Source: Balneolaceae bacterium (GTDB lineage: Bacteria > Bacteroidota > Rhodothermia > Balneolales > Balneolaceae). From it: DNA of 64,000 nucleotides. The translations under genes were made by a program, and so were the position numbers. Of this stretch, positions 1 through 8,306 are shown in pieces. The stretch is from positions 1 through 64,000 of the forward strand of contig JAEPQH010000006.1 in the NCBI GenBank assembly GCA_017640605.1, written 5' to 3'. The notes under the pieces are model-generated. The model saw nothing but the letters and a program-made list of their open reading frames with translations. It was not told the DNA's origin and searched no databases. Numbering within the stretch: the first letter of the stretch is position 1; every line of letters starts with the position of its first letter.

Positions 1-102
1 GCCAGACAGGCAGTGAAAGCTGCCATCAAACTTTATAATGAAGAACGCCCACACCTGAGTCTGAACTATCAGTTTCCAGACCAAGTGCATCGGGCAGCTT
101 AA
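1..102 (+). CDS. IS3-family transposase (OrfB), C-terminal fragment
   Basis: The window opens inside a reading frame whose last 34 codons run to a TAA at 100-102. The readable tail contains YNEERPHLSLNYQFPDQVH. This is the typical C-terminal end of the DDE integrase core in IS3-group OrfB transposases, where (Y)N..RPH..L....P..(V/F) follows the catalytic Glu. The catalytic residues and OrfA lie upstream, outside the window, so it cannot be judged whether the element is intact. The IS3 assignment is by family pattern and is fairly secure for such a short piece. Confidence 0.8.
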   Translation, partial: ARQAVKAAIKLYNEERPHLSLNYQFPDQVHRAA

Positions 103-139
103 CAAAACAAAAACTGTAAACCTATTCTAGGACTAGACC
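103..139 (+). mobile_element. Probable right end of the IS3-type element
   Basis: Just after the transposase stop, the stretch CTGTAAACCTATTCTAGGAC and the following TAGACC have the composition and position of an IS3-family terminal inverted repeat, which normally lies tens of bases after orfB and ends in TG/CA-type bases. The exact end (about 139) is inferred, because the matching left end is outside the window. A short run of CCAGTAA repeats follows at about 145-160. Confidence 0.4.
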
Positions 140-178
140 AGAAACCAGTAACCAGTAACCAGCAACTAATAACGATCC

Positions 179-1168
179 CTAAACAACCGCAAAAAACTCT
201 TCTTCTTTGTAGTTGAGTAAAATCTCTAGGATTGGATCCATGGTATCATATTTCATGAGTTCAAGACGCAGCTTCTTTCCATTTCGGATGCCTTTCAAAT
301 ACTGTCCGTAATGCTTTTTCATGATAATGACGCCATAACGCTCGCCTTGATGAGCCACTGATTTGCGAAGCTGTTCGGCGGTAAGTTCCAGTCGATCTTG
401 AAGCGTAGGTTCGGGTAGTAATTCTCCCGTTTCGAGATAATGGCGTGTTTGCTCGAAAATCCAAGGGTTTCCAATTGCACCGCGACCAATCATTACACCA
501 TCCACACCTGTTTCTTCGAACATCTGTTTGGCGAGTTCAGGAGTAGTTACATCGCCGTTTCCGATAATTGGGATTTCGAGCCCGGGCGTGTTTTTTAGTT
601 TCTTCAACCATTCCCATCGAGCATCGCCTTTGTATTTTTGGGCACGGGTTCTAGCGTGAACGGTTAACGCTTTAACCCCGAGTTTTTGAAGCATCAGTGC
701 AACTTCCTGAATTTTGATGGTAGAATCATCCCAGCCTAGGCGTGTTTTTACAGTAACCGGTTTTGATTCGACCGCATCCACAACTGTGCCTGCCATGCGC
801 TCCATCATCCCAAGATCCTTTAGGCATGCAGCACCAGCGCCTTTGTTCACAACTTTATAAACTGGGCATCCGAAGTTGATGTCAACCAAATCGGGATTGT
901 TGTTTTCAGCTACTTTTGCCGCTCCGTACATGGCTTCCTCTCGGCCACCAAAAATCTGAATTCCGAGAGGTCGTTCGCTCTCAGTATAGCTCATCTTGTG
1001 GAGTGCGATATCGGAGTCGCGGATGAGTGCTTCGGAGCTAATAAATTCTGTGTAAACGATATCTGCTCCTTTTTCCCGGCAAATTTGTCGGAATGGAGAA
1101 TCAGAAACATCTTCCATCGGAGCGAGGAAAAGCGGTTTCTCAGGAAGTTCTATTGGGCCTATGTTCAT
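179..1168 (-). CDS. dusB: tRNA-dihydrouridine synthase, DusB type
   Basis: This FMN-dependent enzyme reduces uridines in the D-loop of tRNA. The 329-residue protein has the family length and a TIM-barrel order of motifs. These are APMEDVSDSPFR near residues 16-27 (FMN binding), DINFGCPV at 96-103, the general-acid Cys115 in GAGAACLKD, TVHARTR near 170, IIGNGDV near 202, and MIGRGAIGNPW near 228 for phosphate binding. The start is an ATG at 1166-1168. It is divergent from fbaB, with about 143 bp between them. Dus paralogues are separated by small differences, so the subfamily is likely DusB, while the enzyme class is certain. Confidence 0.93.
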   Translation of the reverse strand: MNIGPIELPEKPLFLAPMEDVSDSPFRQICREKGADIVYTEFISSEALIRDSDIALHKMSYTESERPLGIQIFGGREEAMYGAAKVAENNNPDLVDINFGCPVYKVVNKGAGAACLKDLGMMERMAGTVVDAVESKPVTVKTRLGWDDSTIKIQEVALMLQKLGVKALTVHARTRAQKYKGDARWEWLKKLKNTPGLEIPIIGNGDVTTPELAKQMFEETGVDGVMIGRGAIGNPWIFEQTRHYLETGELLPEPTLQDRLELTAEQLRKSVAHQGERYGVIIMKKHYGQYLKGIRNGKKLRLELMKYDTMDPILEILLNYKEEEFFAVV

Positions 1169-1272
1169 GGTTCATCAAAAATTTACAAAAGATACGGATT
1201 TTGTGGCGTTTCGAATAAATAAATCCCGAAACGGAGCAGAATGGCAGTAGTAGTTCCAACGATTATCTGCTA

Positions 1273-1280
1273 TATTTTTG
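1273..1280 (+). promoter_or_regulatory. Candidate Bacteroidota-type -7 box for fbaB
   Basis: TATTTTTG fits the TAnnTTTG -7 consensus of the primary sigma factor in this group and lies 32 bases before the fbaB start. No clear TTTG -33 box is seen at the usual spacing, so support is weak. Confidence 0.3.
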
Positions 1281-1311
1281 CACCAAATGATTAATCACAA
1301 ATTAGAAAGAT

Positions 1312-2388
1312 ATGTCACTTGATACAGCTAAAATTGCAGAGTACTTAGGAGATGAGGCCTCGTACCTGTTGGAGCATGAAAGTAAAACAATAAGTAAAGA
1401 TCGCTTAGCAATACCATCAGCGAATTATGTAGATGAAGTATGGTACCACTCCGATCGAAATAATAGAGTGTTGGGGAATTTACAATGGTTAATGGAAGCC
1501 GGACGTTTAGGTGGTTCCGGATACGTTTCTATTCTTCCGGTTGACCAGGGGATTGAGCATTCAGGTGGTGCATCTTTCGCAAAAAACCCGGATTACTTCG
1601 ATCCTGAGAATATTGTTAAACTAGCCATCGAAGCGGGATGTAATGGTGTAGCATCTACTTTTGGTGCACTTCGATCCGTTTCGCGTAAATACGCTCATAA
1701 AATTCCATTCATCGTAAAAATCAACCACAATGAGTTGATGACCTACCCAAATACCTTCGATCAGATCATGTTTGGATCAATCGATCAGGCGTATGATATG
1801 GGTGCAGCTGCTGTGGGTGCAACTATTTACTTCGGTTCAGACGAATCAAATCGTCAGATTCAGGAAGTAGCTCAAGCTTTTGCTTATGCTCACGAATTAG
1901 GAATGGCAACTATTCTTTGGTGCTACACTCGTAATAATGCTTTCAAGGTTGATGGTGTTGATTACCACACTTCTGCTGATTTAACCGGTCAGGCGAATCA
2001 CATTGGTACAACTATTGGCGCTGATATTATCAAGCAAAAGCAACCGGATGTAAACGGTGGTTTTAAAGCATTGAATACCGGCGATTCCAGCTATGGTAAA
2101 TTAGATGAGCGCATTTACAGCGAATTAACTTCGGATCACCCGATTGACCTAACTCGTTACCAAGTGATTAACTGCTTCGCTGGCCGAGCAGGTTTAATCA
2201 ACTCTGGTGGTGCTTCCGGCACGAATGACTTTGCTGATGCCGTTAAAACTGCCGTTATTAACAAGCGTGCGGGTGGTATGGGCTTGATTAGTGGTCGTAA
2301 GGCATTCCAGCGTCCACTTGGTGAAGGCGTAAAGCTCTTAAACACTATTCAAGACGTTTACTTGAATGACGATGTAACGATTGCGTAA
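1312..2388 (+). CDS. fbaB: Class I fructose-bisphosphate aldolase (FbaB/DhnA type)
   Basis: This enzyme interconverts fructose 1,6-bisphosphate with dihydroxyacetone phosphate and glyceraldehyde 3-phosphate in glycolysis and gluconeogenesis. The 358-residue protein aligns throughout with my memory of E. coli FbaB. Shared stretches are [18 protein letters not shown] (about 73-90), VKINHNE near 135, [11 protein letters not shown] near 169, ADLTGQANH at 222-230 and [13 protein letters not shown] near the C-terminus. The Schiff-base lysine is expected in GADIIKQK, around Lys241. The start is an ATG preceded by AGAAAGAT. A strong terminator follows. The gene is monocistronic and divergent from dusB. 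Confidence 0.96.
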   Translation: MSLDTAKIAEYLGDEASYLLEHESKTISKDRLAIPSANYVDEVWYHSDRNNRVLGNLQWLMEAGRLGGSGYVSILPVDQGIEHSGGASFAKNPDYFDPENIVKLAIEAGCNGVASTFGALRSVSRKYAHKIPFIVKINHNELMTYPNTFDQIMFGSIDQAYDMGAAAVGATIYFGSDESNRQIQEVAQAFAYAHELGMATILWCYTRNNAFKVDGVDYHTSADLTGQANHIGTTIGADIIKQKQPDVNGGFKALNTGDSSYGKLDERIYSELTSDHPIDLTRYQVINCFAGRAGLINSGGASGTNDFADAVKTAVINKRAGGMGLISGRKAFQRPLGEGVKLLNTIQDVYLNDDVTIA

Positions 2389-2411
2389 AATTCGCATCGA
2401 AACGAAAATGA

Positions 2412-2438
2412 AGCCACGCACGTCGTGGCTTTTTTTTT
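2412..2438 (+). terminator. Rho-independent terminator of fbaB
   Basis: A 7-bp stem AGCCACG / CGTGGCT (2412-2418 and 2424-2430) with a 5-base loop is followed by eight T residues, 24 bases after the fbaB stop. Confidence 0.9.
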
Positions 2439-2461
2439 ATATTTGATTCCATTTCTCGCCA

Positions 2462-3535
2462 TTGAGTACAGACGGAATAAACATACCACAACCCAAGAGT
2501 TTTATATCTAAAAGGTATATAGCGCTCTCTCTATCGTTAAGCTTGCTTACGATGGCAGGAGTAATTTACTACACCTATACACCGGGAATTCTAACTCATC
2601 TGGCTCCAAAGCGGATGCCGGGTTTGTTCATAGCTTTATTGGTGTCTTTTCTACGGGTGTGGGCTACCGCGGCAAAGTTCCGTGTGCTTTCAGAGCAAAC
2701 AGTAAGTTGGTTGGGTGCTTTTCGTATTACATTGACTTGGGATTTTACTTCTGCTGTTACTCCATCTACAATTGGTGGCGCTCCGATGGCAACCTACGCT
2801 ATGACAAAAGAAGGACTGAAATTAGGTGAATCCACTGCAATCATACTTTATAGCGTATTGTTGGATCAGATTTGGTTTGCGCTGGCAATACCTATTTTAC
2901 TAATTTCAGGGATTTATTTTGAGGTAGTTCCACCCGAAGCAGGGATGATTGGGGAAGCCTCAATGCTAATCCTCTACATCTTTTTGCTTAGTTATGCAGG
3001 TTTGTTGGCATACGGAGTTTTAGTAAATCCGGCAGCTATAAAAAAAGTTGTTAAGTTTGTTTTCAGGTTGCCATTTTTGAACAGATGGGAAGAAAAAATT
3101 AGCGCTGAAGCGGAGAATTTGGAGAGTTATGCGCATCAGCTACGTAAAAAGCCATTCTCATTCCTTTTGAAAGCATTTTTGTTTTCTACCTCTTCTTGGT
3201 TGTGTAGAATAGCACTTCCGACCATTGTAATTTTAAGTTTACTTCCGGCACCAGAGATCTTGTCAGTACTTCGAAGTTTAGCAATGAATCTCACTTTTCT
3301 TGTGGTACCAACTCCCGGAGGAAGTGGAGGTGTAGAAGGATTGTTTGTGCTCTTCCAGGGACCATTGTTGTTTATGTCGCCTTCGGAAATTGCGATGGAA
3401 GTTAGGGAGTCGTTTATCGGGCTTTCCTTATTCCTTTGGAGAGTGATCAGCTATTACATTGCTATTGGTGTTGGCCTTGCGGCTACTACTTATTATATCA
3501 ATCGGCAGGTTGAAGAAATTCAGAACAAGGACTGA
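2462..3535 (+). CDS. Flippase-like integral membrane protein (MprF N-domain / UPF0104 family)
   Basis: This is a 357-residue multi-pass membrane protein with about eight hydrophobic segments, the first at roughly residues 20-38. Family marks are DFTSAVTPSTIGGAP near 95 and VVPTPGGSGGVEGLF near 285. These are the two conserved loops of the lysylphosphatidylglycerol synthase transmembrane (LPG_synthase_TM) family. Only the membrane domain is present, with no aminoacyl-transferase domain, so it is not a complete MprF. Such stand-alone forms are usually assigned to lipid translocation, but the substrate here is unknown. The start is TTG at 2462, since no in-frame ATG lies between the upstream TGA and the first membrane helix. 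Its stop overlaps the radA start (TGATG), so the two are probably translationally coupled. Confidence 0.8.
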   Translation: MSTDGINIPQPKSFISKRYIALSLSLSLLTMAGVIYYTYTPGILTHLAPKRMPGLFIALLVSFLRVWATAAKFRVLSEQTVSWLGAFRITLTWDFTSAVTPSTIGGAPMATYAMTKEGLKLGESTAIILYSVLLDQIWFALAIPILLISGIYFEVVPPEAGMIGEASMLILYIFLLSYAGLLAYGVLVNPAAIKKVVKFVFRLPFLNRWEEKISAEAENLESYAHQLRKKPFSFLLKAFLFSTSSWLCRIALPTIVILSLLPAPEILSVLRSLAMNLTFLVVPTPGGSGGVEGLFVLFQGPLLFMSPSEIAMEVRESFIGLSLFLWRVISYYIAIGVGLAATTYYINRQVEEIQNKD

Positions 3536-4878
3536 TGGCCAAAACCAAAATTCAGTTTGAATGCTCTTCGTGTGGACATATTTCACCCAAATGGTTAGGA
3601 AGCTGCCCAAGTTGTAATGAATGGAATACCTTTGTTGAAAAGACATCCACAAAGAAAGAAGTAGATCATAAAGCGAAGGTAGCCGGAATAGAATCGGCAA
3701 GCGCTCCGCAAAAACTTGATGAAGTTGAAACTTCAGAGAAATCCAGGTTTTTAAGCAACATTTCTGAATTTGACCGGGTACTTGGAGGAGGTTTTCTTCC
3801 GGGCGCTTACATTTTGATTGGCGGGGAACCCGGTGTAGGTAAGAGTACACTCACACTACAAATTGCAAAATCGAATCCCGATCTTAAGATTCTGTATTGT
3901 GCCGGAGAAGAATCCGCTGGTCAAATTAAGCAACGTGCTCAGAGATTAGGAGTCCAATCTCAGAATTTACTTGTTTACAACGAGACTCAGGTTAACCTGA
4001 TCATTGAAGAGGCACAAAAGGTAGATCCTGATTTATTAATTGTGGATTCTATCCAAACGGTGTACCGTACAGAGCTTTCGAGCATGCCGGGATCCATTCA
4101 ACAGGTGAAAGAATGTGCCGCATTGTTTCAGCAAGTTGCTAAGAAAAAGAATATCACAACGTTGGTAATTGGGCACGTTACTAAAGAAGGAGATATTGCC
4201 GGTCCACGAGTATTAGAGCATATGGTAGATACTGTGCTGCAATTTGAAGGGGATAAGAATTACACCTATCGATTACTGCGATCGCTCAAAAATAGATTTG
4301 GTCCGGCGCAGGAAGTGGGTGTATTTGAAATGTTCGAACACGGACTACGAGAAGTATCCAATCCTTCTGAACTGTTCTTATCGGATAAAACTGAAGGTGT
4401 CAGTGGAAATGCTATTGTGTGTACGATGGAAGGCTCGAGACCGCTATTAATTGAAGTGCAAGCATTGGCAACACCAACCAGTTTTGGCACTCCTCAACGA
4501 ACAGCAAATGGATTTGATCGCAACCGATTGTTACTTCTTTTAGCTGTTTTGGAAAAGAGAGCTGGATTCAGTTTCGCCAATCAAGATGTTTATTTAAACG
4601 TGGCAGGTGGCTTTCGACTAAGTGATCCAGCCGGTGATTTAGGAGTTTGTTGTGCACTTGTTTCCAGTTTAATTGACAAAGCTATCAATCAGCGGGTTGC
4701 CTTTGTTGGGGAAGTAGGGCTTGCTGGCGAAATCCGAACGGTTCCTCACATTGAGCAGCGGATTAAAGAAGCCGCCAAGTTGGGTTTTTCTGAAAATATA
4801 GCTCCAATAACGAAAGGGGGACTAGGTGTTAAGTACTTACGAGACGCCATAAAAAAAGCCCTCCCGATGAATCGGTAG
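3535..4878 (+). CDS. radA: DNA repair protein RadA
   Basis: RadA is a DnaB-like helicase/RecA-related ATPase that drives branch migration during recombination. The 447-residue protein has an N-terminal C4 zinc finger (Cys10, Cys13, Cys24, Cys27), Walker A GEPGVGKST at 97-105, Walker B LLIVDS near 168-172, the RadA-specific KNRFG motif at 252-256, and a C-terminal Lon-protease-like domain (about 280-447). Its ATG overlaps the stop of the upstream membrane-protein gene. The last codons also encode a terminator for the convergent rpsU gene. Confidence 0.97.
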   Translation: MAKTKIQFECSSCGHISPKWLGSCPSCNEWNTFVEKTSTKKEVDHKAKVAGIESASAPQKLDEVETSEKSRFLSNISEFDRVLGGGFLPGAYILIGGEPGVGKSTLTLQIAKSNPDLKILYCAGEESAGQIKQRAQRLGVQSQNLLVYNETQVNLIIEEAQKVDPDLLIVDSIQTVYRTELSSMPGSIQQVKECAALFQQVAKKKNITTLVIGHVTKEGDIAGPRVLEHMVDTVLQFEGDKNYTYRLLRSLKNRFGPAQEVGVFEMFEHGLREVSNPSELFLSDKTEGVSGNAIVCTMEGSRPLLIEVQALATPTSFGTPQRTANGFDRNRLLLLLAVLEKRAGFSFANQDVYLNVAGGFRLSDPAGDLGVCCALVSSLIDKAINQRVAFVGEVGLAGEIRTVPHIEQRIKEAAKLGFSENIAPITKGGLGVKYLRDAIKKALPMNR

Positions 4879-4881
4879 GGC
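4851..4881 (-). terminator. rpsU terminator embedded in the 3' end of radA
   Basis: The hairpin GCCCTCCCGAT / ATCGGTAGGGC (4858-4868 and 4871-4881, one mismatch, tight loop) is followed on the minus strand by seven U (A-run 4851-4857 on the plus strand). It lies 22 bases after the rpsU stop and overlaps the last seven codons of radA. There is no T-run on the plus strand, so it should act mainly on rpsU. Confidence 0.75.
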
Positions 4882-4902
4882 CGTAATTCGTGAAACAACG
4901 AA

Positions 4903-5097
4903 TTAGTAATTGTCGCGCTGACGGCGACGTTGCTCGCGTACGGCTTTTTTCATAGCCTCTCGCTTCAAAATAGATGGCTTTGTAAACTGTTGACGATCCT
5001 TGTATTCATTCAAGATTCGAGAACGAGTTACCATTTTCTTGAAACGATTGATTGCGCGCTCAACACTTTCGTTGTCTTTAACTTCAACGCCTAGCAT
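4903..5097 (-). CDS. rpsU: 30S ribosomal protein bS21
   Basis: This is a 64-residue, very basic protein of the small ribosomal subunit. The N-terminal VKDNESVERAINRFKK and the C-terminal run of Arg/Lys (REAMKKAVREQRRRQRDNY) are characteristic. The length matches the family. It is transcribed alone toward radA with an embedded terminator. A 160-bp AT-rich upstream region should hold its promoter. Confidence 0.95.
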   Translation of the reverse strand: MLGVEVKDNESVERAINRFKKMVTRSRILNEYKDRQQFTKPSILKREAMKKAVREQRRRQRDNY

Positions 5098-5266
5098 TGG
5101 AGTCTCACATCCTTTCGTTTATTTTATTTTCTCATTATTGAGAACTTGAAAGATAAAAAAAATTAGCTCGAATATACAGAGGTGTAATTCTGAGTGTTTT
5201 CGAGGACTTAAATCATTTACCAACTCTTTGTTTTCTGAACAGGATTTATTTGATTTAATGATTTAT

Positions 5267-5692
5267 ATGACTAAAACTGAGTATAAATATTCTGATTTAA
5301 CAGGGAGAATAATAAAAGCAGCTATGAATGTTCATACTGCATTGGGTAATGGTTTTCAGGAAGTAATCTACCAAAGAGCGCTTCAAATTGAGTTAAGAGA
5401 CTCAAACTTATCATTCGAGCGAGAACAGGAAATGCCTATCTATTACAAAGATACACCCATCGGAAAGCGAAGAGTAGATTTTTTTGTAGAGGATAAAATC
5501 GCGCTAGAAATTAAAGCAGTTACGGAATTACAAGATGTTCATGTCTCTCAAGCGATAAATTATTTAGAAGCATATGATCTCGAAATTGGCCTTTTAATAA
5601 ACTTTGGCGCTCGAAGTTTGCAATTTAAAAGAGTCTATAACAAATCTTTTAAGCAGAAATTACAAGGCAATCCATTACAAAGAAAATCTTGA
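5267..5692 (+). CDS. GxxExxY family protein (PD-(D/E)XK nuclease-like)
   Basis: This is a soluble protein of about 141 residues. The name-giving motif is GFQEVIY, after VHTALGNG near the N-terminus. Further on, RRVDFFVEDKIALEIKAV carries the D...E-x-K arrangement of the PD-(D/E)XK nuclease fold. The family (TIGR04256) is common in Bacteroidota and Cyanobacteria and has no established biological role. The frame can begin at TTG 5228, ATG 5258 or ATG 5267. I chose 5267 because MTKTEYKYSDLTG matches where family members normally start. It is an isolated single gene between rpsU and a convergent TIGR02757 gene, so it was probably acquired independently. Confidence 0.8.
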   Translation: MTKTEYKYSDLTGRIIKAAMNVHTALGNGFQEVIYQRALQIELRDSNLSFEREQEMPIYYKDTPIGKRRVDFFVEDKIALEIKAVTELQDVHVSQAINYLEAYDLEIGLLINFGARSLQFKRVYNKSFKQKLQGNPLQRKS

Positions 5693-5712
5693 ACATCATT
5701 AAATCCACTGAA

Positions 5713-6546
5713 TCATTGTAATACATTGAGATAATATTTCTCATCCACCAACTCGGGACGTACTCCTAATCCAAAAAGTGCATAATCGTATTTAGCAGGG
5801 TCAGTTGGATCGAGGATCCTAAGCTTTTCCATGAGTTCTAAAACCGATTTCCAGTCGTTTTGTTTGCGGGATAAGAGCCCTAAAGCTCTGGCTTGACGGG
5901 CAACATGAACATCCAAAGGGATTTTTAGTTCGGATGCGGGCATGAATTTCATGGTGCCTAAATCAACGTCACTTTTGCGAATGCACCAGCGCAGATACAT
6001 GTACATTCGTTTTGCAGAGCTGTTTTTTTCTGGGTTGGATAAGTGCTTTCTTGAGCGTTGCGGAGTTTCCGGATAGAATTCAAAAAATCGTTGATGAAAC
6101 ACAGCCATAAGCTCTCTTCCTTCTTCTTTTGATTGCTTATAACAATCTGACCAAAACCCTTCAAAAGAATTGAATTGAGTAATTGCAGCTTGAATTGCTT
6201 TCACCATCCAATAGATATCTTCAGGCTTGAAAGTACGATGTTTGAATCCATCAAATGCAGAAGAATCAGAGTCGGTGAAATTTGAGATAAATTCCTTGGG
6301 GCGATAATTCATTCGATTCAGTAAATCATCTACTTTTGCAATTACAATATCGCGGCGCCCCCAAGCCATGATCGCGGCAAAAAAACCGGCCAAATTCTGA
6401 TCAGTTTTATCCTCAAAAGCATGCATGAATTGTATGGGATCCGAATCGATGTAATTTGGGGTCTCGACAATCTTGACAATTTTATCCAGATAAGGCTTTA
6501 GTTCGAGTAGCTTCTTTTTAGAGAGGATTTTGAGCTTTTTGGGCAT
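5713..6546 (-). CDS. TIGR02757 (DUF2400) family protein
   Basis: This soluble protein of about 277 residues is of a family widespread in Bacteroidota and Spirochaetes with unknown function. Recognised stretches are DPIQFMHAFEDKTDQNLAGF near residue 40, AIMAWGRRDIVIAK near 60, YLRWCIRKSDVDLG (about 190) and IPLDVHVARQARALGLL (about 213). The DVHV region resembles the helix-hairpin-helix DNA glycosylase superfamily, which is an inference. The ATG at 6544-6546 is preferred to TTG at 6561, which would overlap the upstream PIN gene. It lies one base downstream of that gene's stop, so the two are probably cotranscribed. Confidence 0.85.
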   Translation of the reverse strand: MPKKLKILSKKKLLELKPYLDKIVKIVETPNYIDSDPIQFMHAFEDKTDQNLAGFFAAIMAWGRRDIVIAKVDDLLNRMNYRPKEFISNFTDSDSSAFDGFKHRTFKPEDIYWMVKAIQAAITQFNSFEGFWSDCYKQSKEEGRELMAVFHQRFFEFYPETPQRSRKHLSNPEKNSSAKRMYMYLRWCIRKSDVDLGTMKFMPASELKIPLDVHVARQARALGLLSRKQNDWKSVLELMEKLRILDPTDPAKYDYALFGLGVRPELVDEKYYLNVLQ

Positions 6547-6547
6547 A

Positions 6548-6949
6548 TTATGATTGTACAAACTCCCAAAATTGTCGTGGCGTTAAGATTTTTGGCTTAT
6601 CAATTTGATCAGCTATTTCCAATAAATCCTTATCTCCGGTAATCAAGATGTCTGCTTGGGCATTAATTGCAGATTGAAGAACCCATCGATCGTCTTGATC
6701 GCGTATAATAATTTCTGATTTATTTTCAGGAATCTCTTGGACATCAAACTGCCGAAGTAATTGTTCAACTTCATCTATATACTTTTCAGGAAGTTTTATT
6801 TTTGTCAAAATTACTCGTTTGAATTCAGTTAATATAAACTCACCCAATACAAGTTCATGTTCGGATAATATCAATTGAAATACATCTACACTTAGTCCAC
6901 GTGTTGCGAATGCACTAATCAGAAAATTTGTGTCTGCAAATACTTTCAA
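6548..6949 (-). CDS. PIN-domain toxin of a type II toxin-antitoxin pair
   Basis: This is a 133-residue PIN domain, a metal-dependent RNase fold. The acidic active-site set is visible: Asp6 in FADTN, Glu42 in LTEFKRV, Asp87 in QDDRWVL and Asp106/Asp108 in TGDKDLL. The overall pattern is that of the TIGR00305 subfamily (putative toxin component, PIN family). The upstream ribbon-helix-helix gene overlaps it by four bases (ATGA), as in classical antitoxin-toxin operons. The likely action is RNA cleavage, and the target cannot be predicted from sequence. Confidence 0.88.
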   Translation of the reverse strand: MKVFADTNFLISAFATRGLSVDVFQLILSEHELVLGEFILTEFKRVILTKIKLPEKYIDEVEQLLRQFDVQEIPENKSEIIIRDQDDRWVLQSAINAQADILITGDKDLLEIADQIDKPKILTPRQFWEFVQS

Positions 6950-7164
6950 GAGATTTCACGCCAAATATCTTCATCGGTTAGTAAGCCCTGCGACTCAGCA
7001 AAGGGAAGGATTCGAGATCTAAGTTGTTGAAAAGAATCAATAGTTAGTTGACGGCGCAGTGCTTCGCGAACAACCTCGCTCTTTGGCCTACCTGATGATC
7101 TTGATACCTTATCGAGCATAGATTCCAGCTCAGAATCGATGCGTATGGAAATTGTTGTACTCAT
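6946..7164 (-). CDS. Ribbon-helix-helix (CopG/Arc-type) antitoxin
   Basis: This 72-residue protein has an N-terminal beta strand TISIRID followed by two helices and the GRPKSEVVREALRR signature of ribbon-helix-helix DNA-binding domains (residues 3-40). The C-terminal tail (40-72) would wrap the toxin. The start ATG at 7162-7164 sits 14 bases from a perfect 17-base palindrome that is the natural candidate operator. It is translationally coupled to the PIN toxin. Autoregulation and toxin neutralisation are inferred from the family. Confidence 0.88.
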   Translation of the reverse strand: MSTTISIRIDSELESMLDKVSRSSGRPKSEVVREALRRQLTIDSFQQLRSRILPFAESQGLLTDEDIWREIS

Positions 7165-7178
7165 AAAAGAAATAAAAT

Positions 7179-7195
7179 GTATTACATTGTAATAC
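7179..7195 (-). promoter_or_regulatory. Candidate operator of the PIN/RHH toxin-antitoxin operon
   Basis: A perfect inverted repeat, GTATTACA-T-TGTAATAC, lies 14 bases upstream of the antitoxin start. Ribbon-helix-helix antitoxins normally bind such palindromes at their own promoters. The position fits autorepression, but binding itself is inferred. Confidence 0.6.
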
Positions 7196-7222
7196 GCAAT
7201 AGCTTAATGTATTTGAACCGGA

Positions 7223-8299
7223 TTAGTTATCGTACTTCATCAACTTTTCTGTCAACTTTTTATTGGCTTTTGGAAATGGATACTGCTCCAATTCAGAAAT
7301 TTCAACCCAACGTATTTCCTGACTCGATTTCGGTTTAGGTTCTCCCGATATCATCCTACATAAAAAAGCATGCATAGTTATGGAGAAATGTGAGTACACA
7401 TGCTTTAGGGTCATAGATTCCTCGTAGGCAGTTACCTCGACACCGAGTTCTTCTGCTAATTCACGCTCCACCGTTTGTTCAATAGTTTCGCCTTTTTCCT
7501 GTTTTCCACCCGGGAATTCCCACAATCCTCCAAGCATGGCATCTTCAGGTCTAAGGGCAATGAGAACCTTTCCATCATTTCTCATAATAATCCCAACACC
7601 AATATGCTTATGGGGCTTTTTCTTTGCCGGCGACTTATAGGGAATCACATCCGTTCTAGCTGTTTTGTTGGCCACACAATCATAAGAAATGGGACAATTA
7701 TTGCAGTCTGGGTTAGTAGGTTTACAAATAGTAGCGCCAATTTCCATCATCCCTTGATTGAAATCTGCTGGATGCTCACTGCTTATTAACCGATCAACAT
7801 GCTGTTGAACTTGTTTGGTAGTTTTGCTGGAACGGACATCTTCTTCGATTCCAAAATATCGGGTTATTACACGAATCACGTTCCCATCTACCACGGCATT
7901 TGGTTTGCCATAAGCTATACTAGTAATGGCAGCCGCAGAGTACGGTCCAATTCCTTTCAGTTTGATGATTTCATCGTAGGATTCGGGTAGTTTGCCATTA
8001 TATTCATCGACTATCGTTTTGGCCGCAGCGTGTAGATTCCGTGCTCTGCTGTAATAACCTAATCCTTCCCAGGCTTTTAAAACCTGTTGTTGATTGGCCT
8101 TTGCGAGATCGAAAACAGTGGGGAATTCTGAAATAAAGCGTTCGAAATAAGGCCACGCCTGATCCACGCGTGTTTGCTGAAGCATGATTTCAGAAATCCA
8201 GATTTTATATGGATCTCCGGTTTCACGCCAAGGCATTGGTCGTTTATGTTCGGCATACCAATTTAAGACAGAAGATGTAAAGTTCGATTCGGAGCTCAA
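7223..8299 (-). CDS. mutY: A/G-specific adenine DNA glycosylase MutY with intact Nudix box
   Basis: MutY removes adenine mispaired with 8-oxoguanine. The 358-residue protein has Glu37 in SEIMLQQTRV, the helix-hairpin-helix LKGIGPYSAAAI (114-125), the catalytic Asp138 in VVDGNVIRV, and the four iron-sulfur cysteines Cys192, Cys199, Cys202 and Cys208 with the expected 6-2-5 spacing. The C-terminal domain contains a complete Nudix signature from Gly265 to Val287 (G-x5-E-x7-REL-x-EE-x-GV). Many MutY proteins have lost this catalytic set, so the domain could still hydrolyse nucleotides. The start is an ATG just downstream of the gene at 8307. Confidence 0.96.
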   Translation of the reverse strand: MSSESNFTSSVLNWYAEHKRPMPWRETGDPYKIWISEIMLQQTRVDQAWPYFERFISEFPTVFDLAKANQQQVLKAWEGLGYYSRARNLHAAAKTIVDEYNGKLPESYDEIIKLKGIGPYSAAAITSIAYGKPNAVVDGNVIRVITRYFGIEEDVRSSKTTKQVQQHVDRLISSEHPADFNQGMMEIGATICKPTNPDCNNCPISYDCVANKTARTDVIPYKSPAKKKPHKHIGVGIIMRNDGKVLIALRPEDAMLGGLWEFPGGKQEKGETIEQTVERELAEELGVEVTAYEESMTLKHVYSHFSITMHAFLCRMISGEPKPKSSQEIRWVEISELEQYPFPKANKKLTEKLMKYDN

Positions 8300-8306
8300 A
8301 AAAAGA

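Noticed and set aside
998-1222. 74-codon frame antisense to dusB
   Set aside because: It is a shadow of a well-supported gene, with no domain and no start signal.
3428-3850. 140-codon frame antisense to radA and the flippase-like gene
   Set aside because: It crosses the boundary of two well-supported genes and has no recognisable motif.
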